Shown: positions 37,290 to 52,200, numbered from the stretch's first letter. The stretch: 64,000 nt of DNA from Dromaius novaehollandiae (GCF_036370855.1 NC_088098.1:38753981-38817980), one strand, 5' to 3'. A program made the numbers and translations. The notes: generated from the sequence alone by a model not told the origin.

Positions 37290-40200
37290 CTGTTAAGAAA
37301 AAAGAAATATCAGTGTATAGATACCAGTGCTTTAAAACAGCTATTAAAATTGCTAAACATATTTTCTCAAATTCCAGTATTCAAGTTTTTTGAATCTCCT
37401 CTCTTAAACTAATCATGCTGTCTCCGAACAAGCATCCAGGCCTTCTGCACAACTTAAACCAAAAGAAGCTTCCCTGGGTTGGTAACAAAGTCACAGCCTT
37501 ACTCCAGAACCCACTCTATAGCTGTACAATAAAACACCAAATCCTGGTACTTTGTTATCACTCGGGACACATCTTTGAGAAATTCCAGCTGCTAGAGAAT
37601 TCCCAAGTAGAACATTTCTTCTCTGCTATATTGAGATAGACAACCAGCAATATCTCACAGTAATGTGGAAATTTAAGAAAAATGCTTTCCAGGGTTAAAG
37701 TTCAGTTGCAAGTTTTCATTCCCAAACTTGATATCCAGCTAGTTTTACTCCACTGCCTTGTCAGGATAGCTATTCTAGGACCTCAGTGCTTTAATAAACT
37801 TACTCCTACCTTTCAGGGTGCAAGCAGCTTACAACCTTTTATTCTGTGTCAACACCCTATAGTACTATTAAAGTCTCTCCCTAGTCCTTCCACAGTTCTG
37901 ATACTGAGAGCACTACCTTGCTGTTTTACAGTTCTGTTAAGCCTGAGGAGAAGGGCGGAACACAACAACAAAAAAGACTTATCTCCTTTTGTAAGATTAA
38001 CTCCTGAAATGACAGAAATAAGAAGCCTACCTAGCAGCTGTTTCATTTTGATTCTAAAAGACTTTCTTGAACAATAGGAACCAATTTGGACACTACACCA
38101 AATGAAGTGTCACCAATAGGTTGTACACTTCAATTAACACTTCCACATCCTACATCTTTCCTGGTACAATTGTAGGATTATGTAACTCTTTCACTAGTAC
38201 TTTGATTGTATAGCCCATACCATTTCTCCTGACAAATATACTGCATCCTCATTTGATCTAAAAAGCACATTTCCTAGCAGAATTTTAGTTCACACTTAGT
38301 CCAAGACATCCTATCTTCATTTTCATGGCTACAGCTTTCCACTCAGCAGCATCCGATGCTTCCGAGTGGTCAGGCATGCCTTTCCCTAGGGAAAAAGCTA
38401 TTAATTTAGTGGCTTGATCACTTTTCCAACAAACTGAGCCTGGTTAGTCATTTGCCCAACCCCTGAAATACAAAGCTAGGCTGCCAGTTGCTCTTGGCTG
38501 CTCATGTATTAGTCGGCTGTAGCTACATTCCTGAACCTTGACTTCTGCTACCTCAGGAAATAACAGCCTTGCCATTATCTCCTGTGAAAAAAGCATTGAT
38601 TCAGCACAGATTTCCCCAGTGTAGTAGAGGAGTCAGTATTTCGCTTGTGACAAGCTCCTAAACTAAATATGGATTACTCGAACAGTTCTCTATGTTCTTC
38701 AAGCACCACAGAACACTCATATCAAACTAAAAGCAGCAGCTTGCTGCAAGACAAATTTATAGAAAACCAAGGTTGACTAATTCCAGTGCTTAAAGCCACA
38801 AATTACAGTAAGAAACATTTTTCTTACTGTAAGAGCTTCAACAAGCTCTTCAAACACGCCTGCTTAGACTGTCAGAAGCAGGACTGAAACAACCTTAGCC
38901 AAAGCATCCTCACCCCATAGAGGCAACATTTTAAATATTTAAACTAAAAATCAAAATCTAGCATAAATGAATATTTTGAGTGTATATACACAGGCACACT
39001 TAAATTCTTTGTATTTGCTTACTTTCGGGTCATAATCTGGATCATTTTCTTCATCTGCTTCTTCTTCCCCCTCCTGAAAGAAAACACTTATTTACACTTT
39101 AGCTTATCCACACTCTGCTTCCAGAACCATTTTCAAGCACATTTTTAATATTAATTTTTACTCTTAAATACATTAATTTTCACTTCAAGTTATGCATATT
39201 GTACGAGTTTGCCCTCCTACAAAACACATGTTTTGTCATCAACTGCAACTTAATTTATAAGATACCTTGTGTTTTTTTATTTTGTTTTTTGAAATATTCA
39301 CTGGTCTTACAGTTAGTAAGTACAACTTAACCTAAGTGCCCAGAGGATTCAAAAATCAAAGGAATTGTTGGTCTGGACAACATACTACAGAAGGGAAACT
39401 ACTTAAGCCCATTTTTCAGCTCACCTCATCATCTGCCTCCTCTCCTTCTTCATCATACTAGGAAAGAAAAAAATGATTTCAATAGTGTTACAAATGCACT
39501 CATTTTAGACATCAATTTATTTGGGATGACTGAAGTTGACACCAGGGACCATCCATGTTGTACTGTACTTTGAAAGTATATAAATCTGACATATTTAAAA
39601 ATGCTTATACATTACCATGAAAAACATTCAATCTCTTATGTGTAACATTTTAGCAGAGAAAGCTGCCCACCTTTGAGTTCCTTACATGCAACACAAAGAG
39701 TTTATAGGTGGTGACAACACTTCTGTCCAGCAGGGTGCCTCAAAGTGTAAGGCAGTCTTTCAATCACTTGCTATCCTTCCTGCTTTCCCAACCAAAGTTG
39801 GACTATACATCCTAAAAAAATCAGCTCAAGGCTGGACTTATCTTAGCCAAATCAACATAACTGTTACCTGTTCTTGTTCATGTCTTCTACACAAACTTCT
39901 ACTCAGACATACTCTAAAAACATTTAGCTAAAGTGTTCATGTTTTATCACAGCTTTTGCCACAAAGCTCTGAAGTCACTACTTCCATCAGGTATCAACTG
40001 TGTGCTTCTTATTTAACCCTCTAGGAAGCTCAGCTAAAGCTAATATTAATATGTTCCATTCTAAGAATACTAACATTATAAGAATCAGAAGTTACACAGA
40101 ATACTTTAAGCGGCATATTCAAAAGTTTTTTTGCACTTTGAAAGAATTTTACTTACATCATCATCGTCATCTTCAATAGCTTCTCCTGTGAAGTACAATA

Positions 40201-43200
40201 CTGATCGGGGGACTATACGCTCACGTAAGAAGTGACCTATTTCAAAGTCTGCAGCAAGGATTGCCTCAGCATCATCATCCTGCATAAAACAACATTACTT
40301 CCTAAACCATAAGCAGATAATTATTTTTGACACAAACAAGTCACTCGGACTTTGACGTGGTCAGATACATACAAATCCAGTGCACTGACTTTTCATTCAG
40401 GGCTTGCTTTATAGAATTAAGACTGTGGGATCAAGTTTTACACTTCCAAACACTTTACTCATTAAGCAGTGTTCAGGGTTTGTTTCTTTGGTAAGCTGAA
40501 TTATACAAAGCTCTGGAGTCTAAGTTTTATTCTTCCACTACCCCCCAACTTACTTTTAAGTGGAAAAATACTTCAATATAAATACCTCCCCTAACTCCCA
40601 CAGATCTTCAGTTCACATATAGGATTTATTATATTGTTAAGAACCAAACACTTCACAGATGAACCTTTTTAATGAAAAATTCTACTAACTACTTTTGACT
40701 CCTACAGTGTATCTCCTCCATGACTCCCTTAATCGACTGTAAAGCACTTTCACATCTGCTCTCTGTTCTAATCCCACATTTTCACTTCTTTTCTTTATAT
40801 AGTAAGTGTTCTGCTGGCTCCCATCTGAGAAGTGATCTTCAAGTCTAAAGACTTGAAATTTTTAACATTATGAACATACAACTTCTGGTGTCTTTCATGA
40901 ATATCAGAGTTCATGCCAACTGGAGTTCTAACAGTGTGGTTCTGGAGGCTCTAGTCAGTCTCCTCACACAATAGGAATAACTTATTTGGCACTGTTAAAT
41001 GCTCTCTGCAGTTTTTCTCCTTGCCAAAAATAAATAAATCGCAGCTTATTGCCATGGGTTTTTCTACCAGTGAGACTGAGCACACTGAAGACAAGAGTGA
41101 GCTCTTGGAGACTTCTATGCCTGTTCTACCACTTTCTCCAAGAGTTTTAATAGCAGGGAAAATATTTAACAGCACAAAATACAACTCACATACATGTAGC
41201 AATTAAAGACCATCTAACTAACATTCAAAGGGACAGATTAACACCACCACCATCACTTAAAGGGAAGCCTAACAACAAATGTCACTATATTTGTTAAAAA
41301 GTTAACAAATCACAAGCTAACTTTCAGGAAGGATAAGCTGTTAAGTTTATTAGACTAACTCCACTATACAACAAGTATTCCTTCCAACAAGGAAATAAAA
41401 GTCAAATACATACTATTTACCACATAAATACTGACAGTTAAATACAGAAACAGTTAAAGCTGAAGCTGTCTAACAATTCCTAAATAATGTCAATATAAAC
41501 ACTTTGAATAATAAGGCATGCATTCTGCTACAGGTGGTACCCCCCTTTAAAAGAGTCAGCTTACCAAGTCTCCACTTTCAGGAACTGTAAAAAAGAAAAA
41601 ACAAGTCAGTAAAAATACATACCACACAAAGTCAGTTTACATAAACTAATGTATACTCAGCTTACCTTCAGGGGGACTAAAGAAGTTGAAGAAAGAGTCA
41701 TTGGAAACAGTTTTTGTCACTGTTCTAACTGTGCCACGACCCTTGTGTTTCTGCTTCTTCTTAATTGTTTTTAAAGTAACATTCTTTCCTTTTTTCCAGT
41801 CTATTTGGCAACTGGAGAAGGAGAAAAAAACCAGACAGATACAGGTTAATACAATTCCAGCTGCTACAACTTACTGAGACTATCACAACTGTAAGGGATA
41901 CAATGAATATAAAATATTACAGTCTTTTTTACCATCTAATTACTGCTATATTGTCATTAGTTTATACTTTGAAAATGCAAGTAGTGGGTTAATATCAGGA
42001 ATGAAATTTTTTCATGCAGAAATTTCTCCTTTCCCACTCTCCCTCTGAAATACCAATTTTCATTTGCTATCAAGTTCTACTTGGTTTCATATCCAAGAAT
42101 GGTGTCACACCATTTTTAGTGCTACCTATGCATTAGATTTCAGTTTAAAGTGCTACCTATGCATTAGATTTCAGTTTAAAACTGTAGTAAGTTCAAAGAT
42201 AACTACACCCTCATTTTATTACGGTTTTGCTTTATAAAATATTGTCACATTTGGTCATGCTAGTAATACGCTATGGTTGACAACACCCATGATTGTATAG
42301 CAATAAGCCCTTCAAATAATGTATCAAACAGGTGCGTAGATTTTTTTGTCACTATACTGTGGAGGAAAATCATGCCTCAGGCTTGTCTGACATTCAAAGA
42401 ATTCAAGGGCATATAAACAAAGAGGTCACATTAGTAAGATTGCCTGTATTTGCAGAAGTATCTCAATCATGTTCCTAAAGACTCAGAGGAACTAGGTATA
42501 TTGTTTTGGGTAAGAAAAGGCTGTCTTAGTTAAGATACAAATGAAGGTCAGTACCAGTAAGTGCATAGTAAGACACGGGACAGAACAACTCTGACTACAC
42601 AGTGATAGGCTCTAAATTAGTTATTACCACTCAAAACAGATATTGGCATCATTCTGGTTGGTTTCACATAACCATCTGCTCAACAGCAGCCAGAAAGTTT
42701 AAAAAGACCACATTAACATAAAGGAACATAACAGATCATGACATGTAAAGCCCTGGTGTACCCACATGCTGATTATGTTGAACTGTTTTCTCTCCTCTCT
42801 CCACAAGAGGAAGGACATGAATAGAAAACAATTATATAAGCTGTGGAATAACAGCTGATTCAGAATGGAAGACATCACTGAAAAGGGAATGTGACAGATC
42901 TTTAAAATCATGAGAAACCTGGAGTAGGTAGACAGCTATTCACTATTTCTAAGATTAACTGAAAGGCAGTGAGTTAACATTGAACTGTTATGAAACAAAC
43001 TGGACAACTGTGATACAAAAGTAAAACTGGAATTGACTGCCCAAAGTGTTGCATATGTCAGAAATACAAAAGGATTCAAAAAGTGATTAAAAATTCAGGA
43101 AAGCCATCATGGCCTACAGAAAGATAGGCTATCTAGCTTCCAGTTCAGTTTCATAGAGATTGCAGAAGTGTTTCTTGCTCAATCTAAAAGTAATTCTGCA

Positions 43201-46200
43201 CATAATACTACATGGAGACAAGGGGGAACGTCTCAAATGTTTCAAATTAATATGAAGTTACAAGATTAAAGCTTTTAAGAAAGTTGTTACTGAAAGTGTC
43301 AACCAACCTGCTTACAAGTTACTAAATAACAGTATCTTCTCCAGCACCTTCACAAGATGATAGAAAAGCCTGTACTCTGATAATGCTAGTGTTCAGGAAG
43401 TACTGAAAGAAAACATTATTTTTTTAAGCCAACACTTACCCTGTACAACCCATGATTTCTGGTCCATCAAAGGAGAAGGGATCAGAATCATCTGGCTCTG
43501 ACCTCATTCTATACGTCTTTGTCAACACTTCATTCGTGAAGTAGTCATTTGGTTCAAAGTGAAATTCTAATGTGAAACTCTTAAAGACAATTGCAAAAAG
43601 AATCTTTAGCAATTTAGCAACACACATTTAACTTGACCCACATATTTAGAAGACCCAAACACAAAACACAGATGCAAAAGAACATATTCATGTCTACCAG
43701 TACTGAAAAGGTGCACATACATGACTTATTCTAGGATTTGCTGCCCAATAAATCTTAAAATGCTTTCATCTACTATGTTGGTTTTAGGCTCATTACTTCA
43801 ATACACTGTTCGCAATAATGACACAAGATCTCCTGATGAACAGTTTTCCTGGTGCTACAGTACAGAAATAACTTATAAATCTAAAATACTAAAACTTAGC
43901 TATTTAGTTTCTGGCAAGGAACATATCCCAATTATAATAATTGTACCAAAGTGCCTGAAAGTATCAAAACCTAAAGGTGAAACAGCAGACATGAACACCT
44001 AATTCCTCACTCAGAATTTGAAGATTAAATTAAACAAGTATTAGTTCTGCCCTATTTTTCAGAAGACAAGAAGTTGCATATTTTTCAAGACTGCCAGAAG
44101 ACATCTGCTTATCCCAGACCTCACTACAGATATCCAAATAAAAGTCTTAGGAACATATAGCACCAAGTTTGTTTAATAGATTAAACTAACCATAGGCTGT
44201 CCAGCTTCTGAGAACTTCACTTTTATGTCTTTTAAGTGTTTCAGGATAGGCTCATCATGTTCCTGTAAATAAAAGAGTTTATTCAATTTTCATGAAACTT
44301 ATTTAATTGTACACAAGTTTAAGTTCTTGCAGAGATAAAAAGCCATATGTAGGATGAGCTTTACATTTGACAAAACCTTGTTACAGCACTGAAACACTTT
44401 CATGAACATGACCAGCAGATGGCAACAATAGGAACGGTATAGAATTTCCATTGTAGTAAAGCCTAAAGCTTATGCAGACATGAAATAATTTTTGGCTATA
44501 TCTGATATACTCATACACAGATTCTTACATATATGGAAAGTATATTAATAAGGTAAAATGACAAGTTCAATAACATAGTAGGAAAGTATTCCAGTGTGCT
44601 CTCAGTTGAATACAGTATCAGAAATGACATCTGAGTACTCATTTCATTTTCACTCTCCAACAGACATGTCAAGTAATGTACTGTTCCTACTCTTTCCTTG
44701 GATTAGGTGCTAAAGCAACCTCACACAAGCCTAGGTCACCACCTACCTGAACCATATCACTGAGCAAGTCAACATTCTTAAATACTGTCAGCCAAAACTC
44801 AGGAATTCCTTTAGGGTCTTCTTTTTCTTCATCTTTTTTTTCCTCTTCAAGTTTGGCTTTCTCTTTCATTTCCTCCTTGATGGAATAAAAATATTAGTTT
44901 TTCTAGATTTTAAAAAAGAGTGCCCTACAAAGTATGGCTAATGCAGTTTTTTTTTATTGATACGAATCTGGACTAAGTTTCATGCGCATGCTTTAAGGCA
45001 TCAGTGAAAAATTATGAAGCCTCTATTTTTATATTTTACTTTACTTACTGTATTGAATCTTGGTCCATGCTAAGGACTAAGATATTGATGTGAACTGATT
45101 ATGATACTCACTGAAATCTCTTCTTCAACATCTGCTTTCCATTCACATTCTTCCTCTGTAGGTTCATAAATTGCATTGATGATTTCACTTCGCTGGAAGA
45201 TTAAATCAAATTCTTTTACATTTCCTAGTCACTGCAATCACCAGTGCCCTATTCAATAATTCCTAATCCTAAATTCACACAATTATCATATTAAGAACTT
45301 ATCAAAATTTTTATTGCAGCCTTGGAGACTCAGCAGTTGCCATTTTCCACACTCTGCAGTAAGCACCAAAATTCCAAAAAGCTTACTGCATCTTCAGACA
45401 TGTTTAATTGACAGGATGAAGTCTAGTATATTGAAGCCATTTTAGTAACCATGGAACAGACTGAATATTTACACGGATGGTGAACTGATATCAGTTCAGC
45501 TGAATGGGCACATATGAAACCAAAGTAATTCAGAACATGCATAAGCTTTCAATTCATATTCCCTTGTGTTTTAGAATTTCATCTAAGTTAAAGCTTTTAA
45601 GTACAAATCAGATTAGCATTAAAATACCTTGTCAAATAAGGGCTGATAGAGAGCAGCGTACTTTCTTTCCAGCTCATGAACTTCCTCATAGAACTTTGCT
45701 TCTATCTGTGCACATTGAACCTGAAGATTCTTGAGAGCATTCACACGTCTTTTAACAACTTTAGGCAAGCTGAAAAATTCAGTGATAGAACTGTTACAAA
45801 CACTGCTCTAAGTACATGCCAACCCTTCCTTCCTTAACCATCACCCTTAATAACAAATTTGCACCACAACAGATTTTACACTGTTTTAAGCTTTAGAAAG
45901 CTGAACAATTCTGAACCATGATCCACTATACCACACTGATTCAAACGGTCAGCACAGGCTCTTAAACTGAGGTTTTAAGCTGAGTTAGAGCCATAGTATT
46001 CCATAAACCTGGGTCAAGCTTTGCACAAACACACGCAATAAAACTTCACATTAAAAGCAAGTTCTACATTATCACTGAACAGCATAGCAAATTCATATGG
46101 TTGAGAATAATTAAGACTGCTCATTAATTGGCTTGGTTTTATGGAAGCAAGTTCAGGACAATTGAGTTATTACTCCATTAAGGAAGGCGTCAATCTTGAA

Positions 46201-49200
46201 AAAGTTTTGAAGTCAGGAAAGAAGCTAGTACTATCATCTTTAACATATTACTTATCATTCCCAAAGTGAGCAAGAGCTGCTTTGCTAAATGAGCTACTGT
46301 GTCATACATATTTACCAGGAAAGTATTAAAGCAATCTTCATTGTAAATACTTGTCAGCTGTAACTAAGTTTTACTTGTAGCAAGCTACACTAATGTAAAC
46401 TTACTGTCAGGACAGAAAGCGCCTACATTAAAGCTTTTAGTGAGATTTATGGGGTAGATTGTGGACAGTCTCCACTTCCCATTAGATGAGTCAATCCCCA
46501 GCACACGGCTACAGAAAATTATGTCAGTGTCCCATATTTGTTTTATTTAAGCAGTTGGGCTATGTTATTAGAACACAGCCCTAAACAATTGCTTTTTATT
46601 ATTAGGGCCAGCTTCAGGTTAGTGGAAGTAACCAACAAGAATGCGTTAACTTAGTTAAACACTGAAAGTTACTATTCATTACTAATGCTATCATACCTCT
46701 ATTAAGTAGGATATGCACATGTTCCAACATCTTTGTTTACTTTAAAATGCAGACTCATTCTCCCTAACAGGTTTATGCTCAACATGAATATACTGTCTCT
46801 GGTTACCAAGACACTACACAGATCAACAATAGATCAACATCTACCTTGTACTTTTGCCCAAATCAGAAAGGTATGTGCTGCAGGTACTACCAAAAAAAGC
46901 TCAAGTTTAGTCATGACTGTTCATAAAAGATTTAACATTCTCATTACTCTCACATTCTCCCAGCCCCTAGTCACCTTAATCCTTTGCCACAATTCTGGCT
47001 TCAAGAACAAGCCCAGAACAAATCGCAACTTAAGTATCATGTTCAGTCAGTTAAGGAAAAAGTGTTACAAATAAAAATAAAACATAGGTAAGTAATAAAA
47101 AAAAAATCACCCAATTGATGCCACATACATATATTTAGACTAAGAGTACTGGTTCTAGCAATTGCAGATAAAAACAAACATGAAATTTTTAAGATGGTAG
47201 TGCCATACATGCAGTGTGTTCAGTTCTAGTTTGCCAAGGTAATAGAGGTTAACCCCTTTATTACAGAACATATGACGTGCAACAGATTCTAGAGACAGCT
47301 ACATTTCATAAGAGTCTATGCCAACTAGTTCAAATTTCAGGATCTATACATCCACTACCTTTATAAACTCCGTACTTTAAAAGGAAAAGTAGTTTCATGA
47401 AAGAGACAGCTACTACTAAGTACATCTAAAAGGGGAAAGCAGACCTAAAGCCTAAACAGGAATGTGCAAGTGCAAAATGGCAAGTATAACACGGCTCCGA
47501 ACACAAGCCAATAATGACTTAAGATCACACAAGAATAAACCTCCACCAAGCAGCTGAGGGAATTTCAGTCAGGCTTAGGTGAAGAGGTATGTCATTTGAT
47601 AGCTGCCAAACAACCAGCAGATTTTAAGCAGGAGCAGATGTTTTGCCAGAACCTGTTTAGTTTCCGACCAGCTTATGCATCTAGTTCCTTAACAGCCCAC
47701 ATAACAGGCTTTTAAGACTTCAGACTGCTGCTGACTTCTGTGCCATCTCCGTGTCTAGACTCTAGATAAATAAGCTTAAAATAATACTTGGAAAGACATT
47801 GAAGAGATACCTGTAAAACATGGTTAAACCTGCATGCACGTGTTGACAAACCACAGACTCAACAAGCTGCATACATTTTTCCAACTTCTTCCACTGCAAG
47901 TTAGGTATTTGGTACAGTGACAAAGTTGCTATGTTTTTGTAATAGATGATGTGCTACTATACTTGAACAGATGAAGAAATGGTATAATATCTTAGAGGGA
48001 GCAACTGAATAAAAGAATGCCATGTAAATCAATAATACTTGTTTTATTCACTTCTTAGATCAAGGACTTGAAAGATTAGTAAAAGTTAATTAATATCTGT
48101 TGAAAAACATAAGAAAAATATTGGATGTGGAAAGCCAACAGCGTACAGTATGTTGAACAACAGAAAGAACCCTGTATACAGATCTCAAATGCAGTGGGTG
48201 ATGCTGATAAGCATACATTTAGAAGTTCGTTGCCAATTCCACCTTCCTCTGCCAACAGAAGACAAAACTCCACTCTTCAGCAGATTTATCCATATCAGTG
48301 GTAGCACATACCACACTTCAAAGTTATTTCATACTAGACAGAGCTTGAGACATTGCTCCTTCACCTCACTCAAAGAATTAATTATAATTGATATAGATGT
48401 TTATCTACATCAGAGAGAGAGGGGAAACAAGGAATCCCTTTGACTCCATGCCCTTTCTTGTACTGATATTTATTAGGGGAGCCTATTAGCCAAACAAGCT
48501 TTTCTTCCATGCTACTACCTATAGTAAGAGGGAAAAGTTGTAGTAGTAGTAGTAATAGCAGCAGTAGCAGATAAGCCTATTACTCAGTAGCTGCCCCAGT
48601 TCAAGTCAATAGGGGCATAAGAGTATTAAAGGAAGATAGTCATACACTCTACAGCTCCTGTGGTTTTGATGAAAAGCTTACACACAACAAATTACGTAAG
48701 AGGCAGAAATGCTACTCTTAATGCAGATGGAGTAAAATATCAAGACTTGAAACAATTTTGTTTGCTACAAAAGCAGTCCACATGAAGCACCAATAAAACA
48801 CTCCTAATTTTACCAACTTTTCTGGTTACACGATAACCACAAGATGATGGGATTAGAAACATTAGGTCCCTAAGTACTTGCCCATACTTAAACTGGTGTT
48901 TTATGATTAAGGCAAAGCTATGAAAGACACTTCAAATAGCAGGAAAACATCTTAAAGAAGGATGCCATTTTGTAATAATAGGGAATAGCACTGGCCACTG
49001 TAAGTATTTTAGTGTTCATTTCTTCAAAAGACCCAAGTAAAAGCAAAAAATGTAAGTTTTGGTCTCTTCAATTCCAAAATTCACTACAGACTGACTACAT
49101 CAGTTTTTCTGCCATCTGGGAAGCACAGTAGTTTATGATTATTAGTACTAGAGACAATATTTTTTAGGAAAGCAAAAGCACTATTTATGCCACTCTGTTT

Positions 49201-52200
49201 ATACCAAATCAGAACACATTGTACCTCTCTATATATCCTGTAGATGTTCCTACCAGACCATCAAGTCTTTCCTGAAGGGCTGCAAGAATCTGAGGATTTT
49301 GCATCATCTGCACAGTCAACTGCCGAGCTAAAAAAAATAAAAATAAAAACCTGTAAATGCAAAATGCTTTGGACTATCCAAGGAAGTTATTTTAGTAATA
49401 GGAAAAGGCCACAGGTTTGCTATGCATATGTAAAGAGAAACACAGGCCAAAGAGAAGTATATCAAACCCCTCTGCATTCTGTAAGCACGGATCAAGTCTA
49501 CCCTATCCTGATCATCCGGAGGAGCAGAGCAGCATCTGAATTAAAACAACAAGCATTCAGAAAGTCAAGCTTTTGTTAAAAGAGTAGGCTTATTGTGATG
49601 CCCCTAAAAGCATCAACTTTGCCTTGAGTTTTTTTTTAATTCAAACTCATTACAGAAATCCAAGGTAGCAGAACTACTTTATGAAGAAAGTCAGGAACGA
49701 AGTTGGGGTTTTCCTTCCATTTTAGTCAAGCACAAAGAAACAAAACTGTTTCAGAACTGGATTTAGTAACTGCTTTACAAATCTGTTTACGTCATTTTTA
49801 CTGGAAGAAAAATCTAGGAAAACAGGAATAAAAAAATCTTAACAACCTTTTTAAAAAAAGAAACGAACAGCAAGTCAGATCAATCAAATCAGTCTGACAC
49901 ATTATTGATTACAGAGTATCAGTACTATCTATACACCTACATCTTCTTCAGAAAACAACCTGCCAGAACAAGAAACTTGTTTCAAACTACAAGGTAGGCT
50001 AGAAATTTGTGTATATTTTTAAAACGTATTCCTAACTGCTCTCATTACCCATATTAACATCAACCCTTTTACTTCTTCTCAAAGTCTGTGCCTCAATAAC
50101 CTGCAGAAATGAATTTTACAAGTTCTCACTTTAGAATAAACAGTTATGATCAGTTTTTATCAGGCTGCTTTGCTCCTTGCCCTTACACTCAGCTTTTACA
50201 GGTATGCAAACAAGCATTTCGCATTCCTTATAAAATACTATCTTTATATTGCATTCTGACACTTTCAAACTAAATTAGAATGAAACTTTTCAATTCTTCC
50301 CAACACGTAAAACTTTTGATCAATAAGGTTTCTTTAAAGCGCAAATGCTTTACTTCTTCAGCATCTGCAGAAGGACCTCTGAAAATGGAATTACCTAGAT
50401 GAAAAAAGGACCATATCAGTAGAACTTAGAGGAACAATTCTGCATAGAAATAAATATTAAAAAGCTAGACAAGCTAGACAAGCAAGAATTACAAACTCAA
50501 AAGAATGGCTTGACAACATCATTTCAGAAGACTCTGTTAAGTCCTTTTCTACTGAAACATGTTTCTGTGAACAATAATCAACCAATTTTCCTTTACAGAT
50601 TCACATAGTATAATTTGTCCTCAAGTTCTCAGCTACAATAGCTGGGATTAATTACCAAAAACGCATATCTATATTATTTCATCCCTAGGTTTCTTTAGAA
50701 TGCTTAAGTAGTTACCATTTAAGTACTGTAAACTGTTCTTCATCTGACCAGTGTGTTCCATTAAATTTGGCTATCCAGCATTAGTAACACCTCTTTCTCC
50801 AACAGATAGACTGAAGCCTCCTCTAACACCACCTTGAGCAAAGTTATCCAGCTTTTTTTTAGTGTTATTGTTCTGTTCAAGCAGTCACTTAAGGTGGCGC
50901 TATGACTAATCCCAACTTCTTTACTGTTGAAATTATTAGCTCACACAATTATTTTTCTTTTGGCTACTTGCTCTTCAGATTCTACCTGTGCTCCCAACCT
51001 TCAACTACAACATATGAGCAGGACTTTTTAGCACAGAGATATAAAACAAGTGCTCCAATACACATTCAGGCTTTTAGGCAAAAGAATGGAAGAAGGATAC
51101 ATTGACTCCTAGTTGTAACACTAAGCATGATTTTTGCTCTGTTCAGGGTCAGACTACTCAGCAGCAAGTTACACAGCCGCTGATCAATAAAGTGATACAT
51201 ATGTGTGTATATACATTTTTAATTTTGTGTGCAAGTGTGTGTATACGTATACACACACAAATATCTATATCACACACTAAATATTTTCCTATCCAAGGCA
51301 TCACATTTTGAAAGCTTTTGACTGCTGTTGCTTTTGAAAGAGTCTATTGACACATTCACAATAAATCTTTCTTTTCAACTGTACATCCTTTCAGGCAGCC
51401 AGCACTGCCTGAATAGGCATTGACCTTGACTAAAATGAGTGGCTGCAAACAAATAATAATAATTTAAAAAGTCACCTCACTGAGAAAAAACCCTTGTTTC
51501 AGAATTTAAACATATCAGTATGGGTACCAGTAATGCTTAGTAGCGCATCAGTATTTATGGTTTATCACTTCCATGTAGTTTAAGCAGTGAAATTCTTGTA
51601 ACATTAATTTGAAAGCAAGTATTCAGCAGCTTAAAAAGCCTTATTTTCAAGGTTACCTTTGCTGTTGGCATCTTCACCAGTTTCTTCTTCCTCTACTTCT
51701 TCAACATCTTCCATATCCTGTTGGTCAAGTTCAGCCTGTTCTTTGCTATTAGGAATAATTAATAAGAAGATTGAGAAGTTAATTTTATAAAATTAAAGAG
51801 ACATTTTAAAATAGCTTAAAGAACTCACATTAGAGATCAAGTCAGAGATCAAGCAAACTGATGCATCAGTTCTGATCTATGACAAACTAGAAGTCTTAAC
51901 AGTCAAACAAAGCAAAAAGTTTGTCTCTACAGATTGTTTCACTTTCAACAGGCTCAGAATAGTTTGAAGAGCTAATAGCTTTTCCAGAATTTTGAAGATT
52001 CCTTTTTTACAAAAGACTTTTGCCCCTTTCTGCTCTGTGAATCCTCCCTGATAAAATGGGCAGGCTTAGAGAACTGAGGATAGGTTCACCTAAGCAATGC
52101 TTTGAATGCCATGAAACATGAGCATTCTGAGTAGGGAAAAATTACATACACTGAAACTACAGTAACAGGTAGCACTACCTTCCCCCTTCCCCCCCTAAAA

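Larger units (their letters stand above)
37290..39022 (-). other. NAP1L1 last intron
   Basis: 1.73 kb intron. It contains three compact inverted repeats: 38339-38369, 38803-38832 and 38831-38850. An open plus-strand frame at 37682-38077 has no family resemblance and is taken as chance. Confidence 0.85.

Noticed and set aside
37682-38077. 131-codon plus-strand frame
   Set aside because: Lies wholly in the last NAP1L1 intron on the opposite strand, with no family resemblance.
43436-44869. Single-exon minus-strand frames at 43436-43627 and 44687-44869
   Set aside because: They are NAP1L1 exons 8 and 6 extended into the neighbouring introns, not separate genes; the splice sites and phases fix the true ends.
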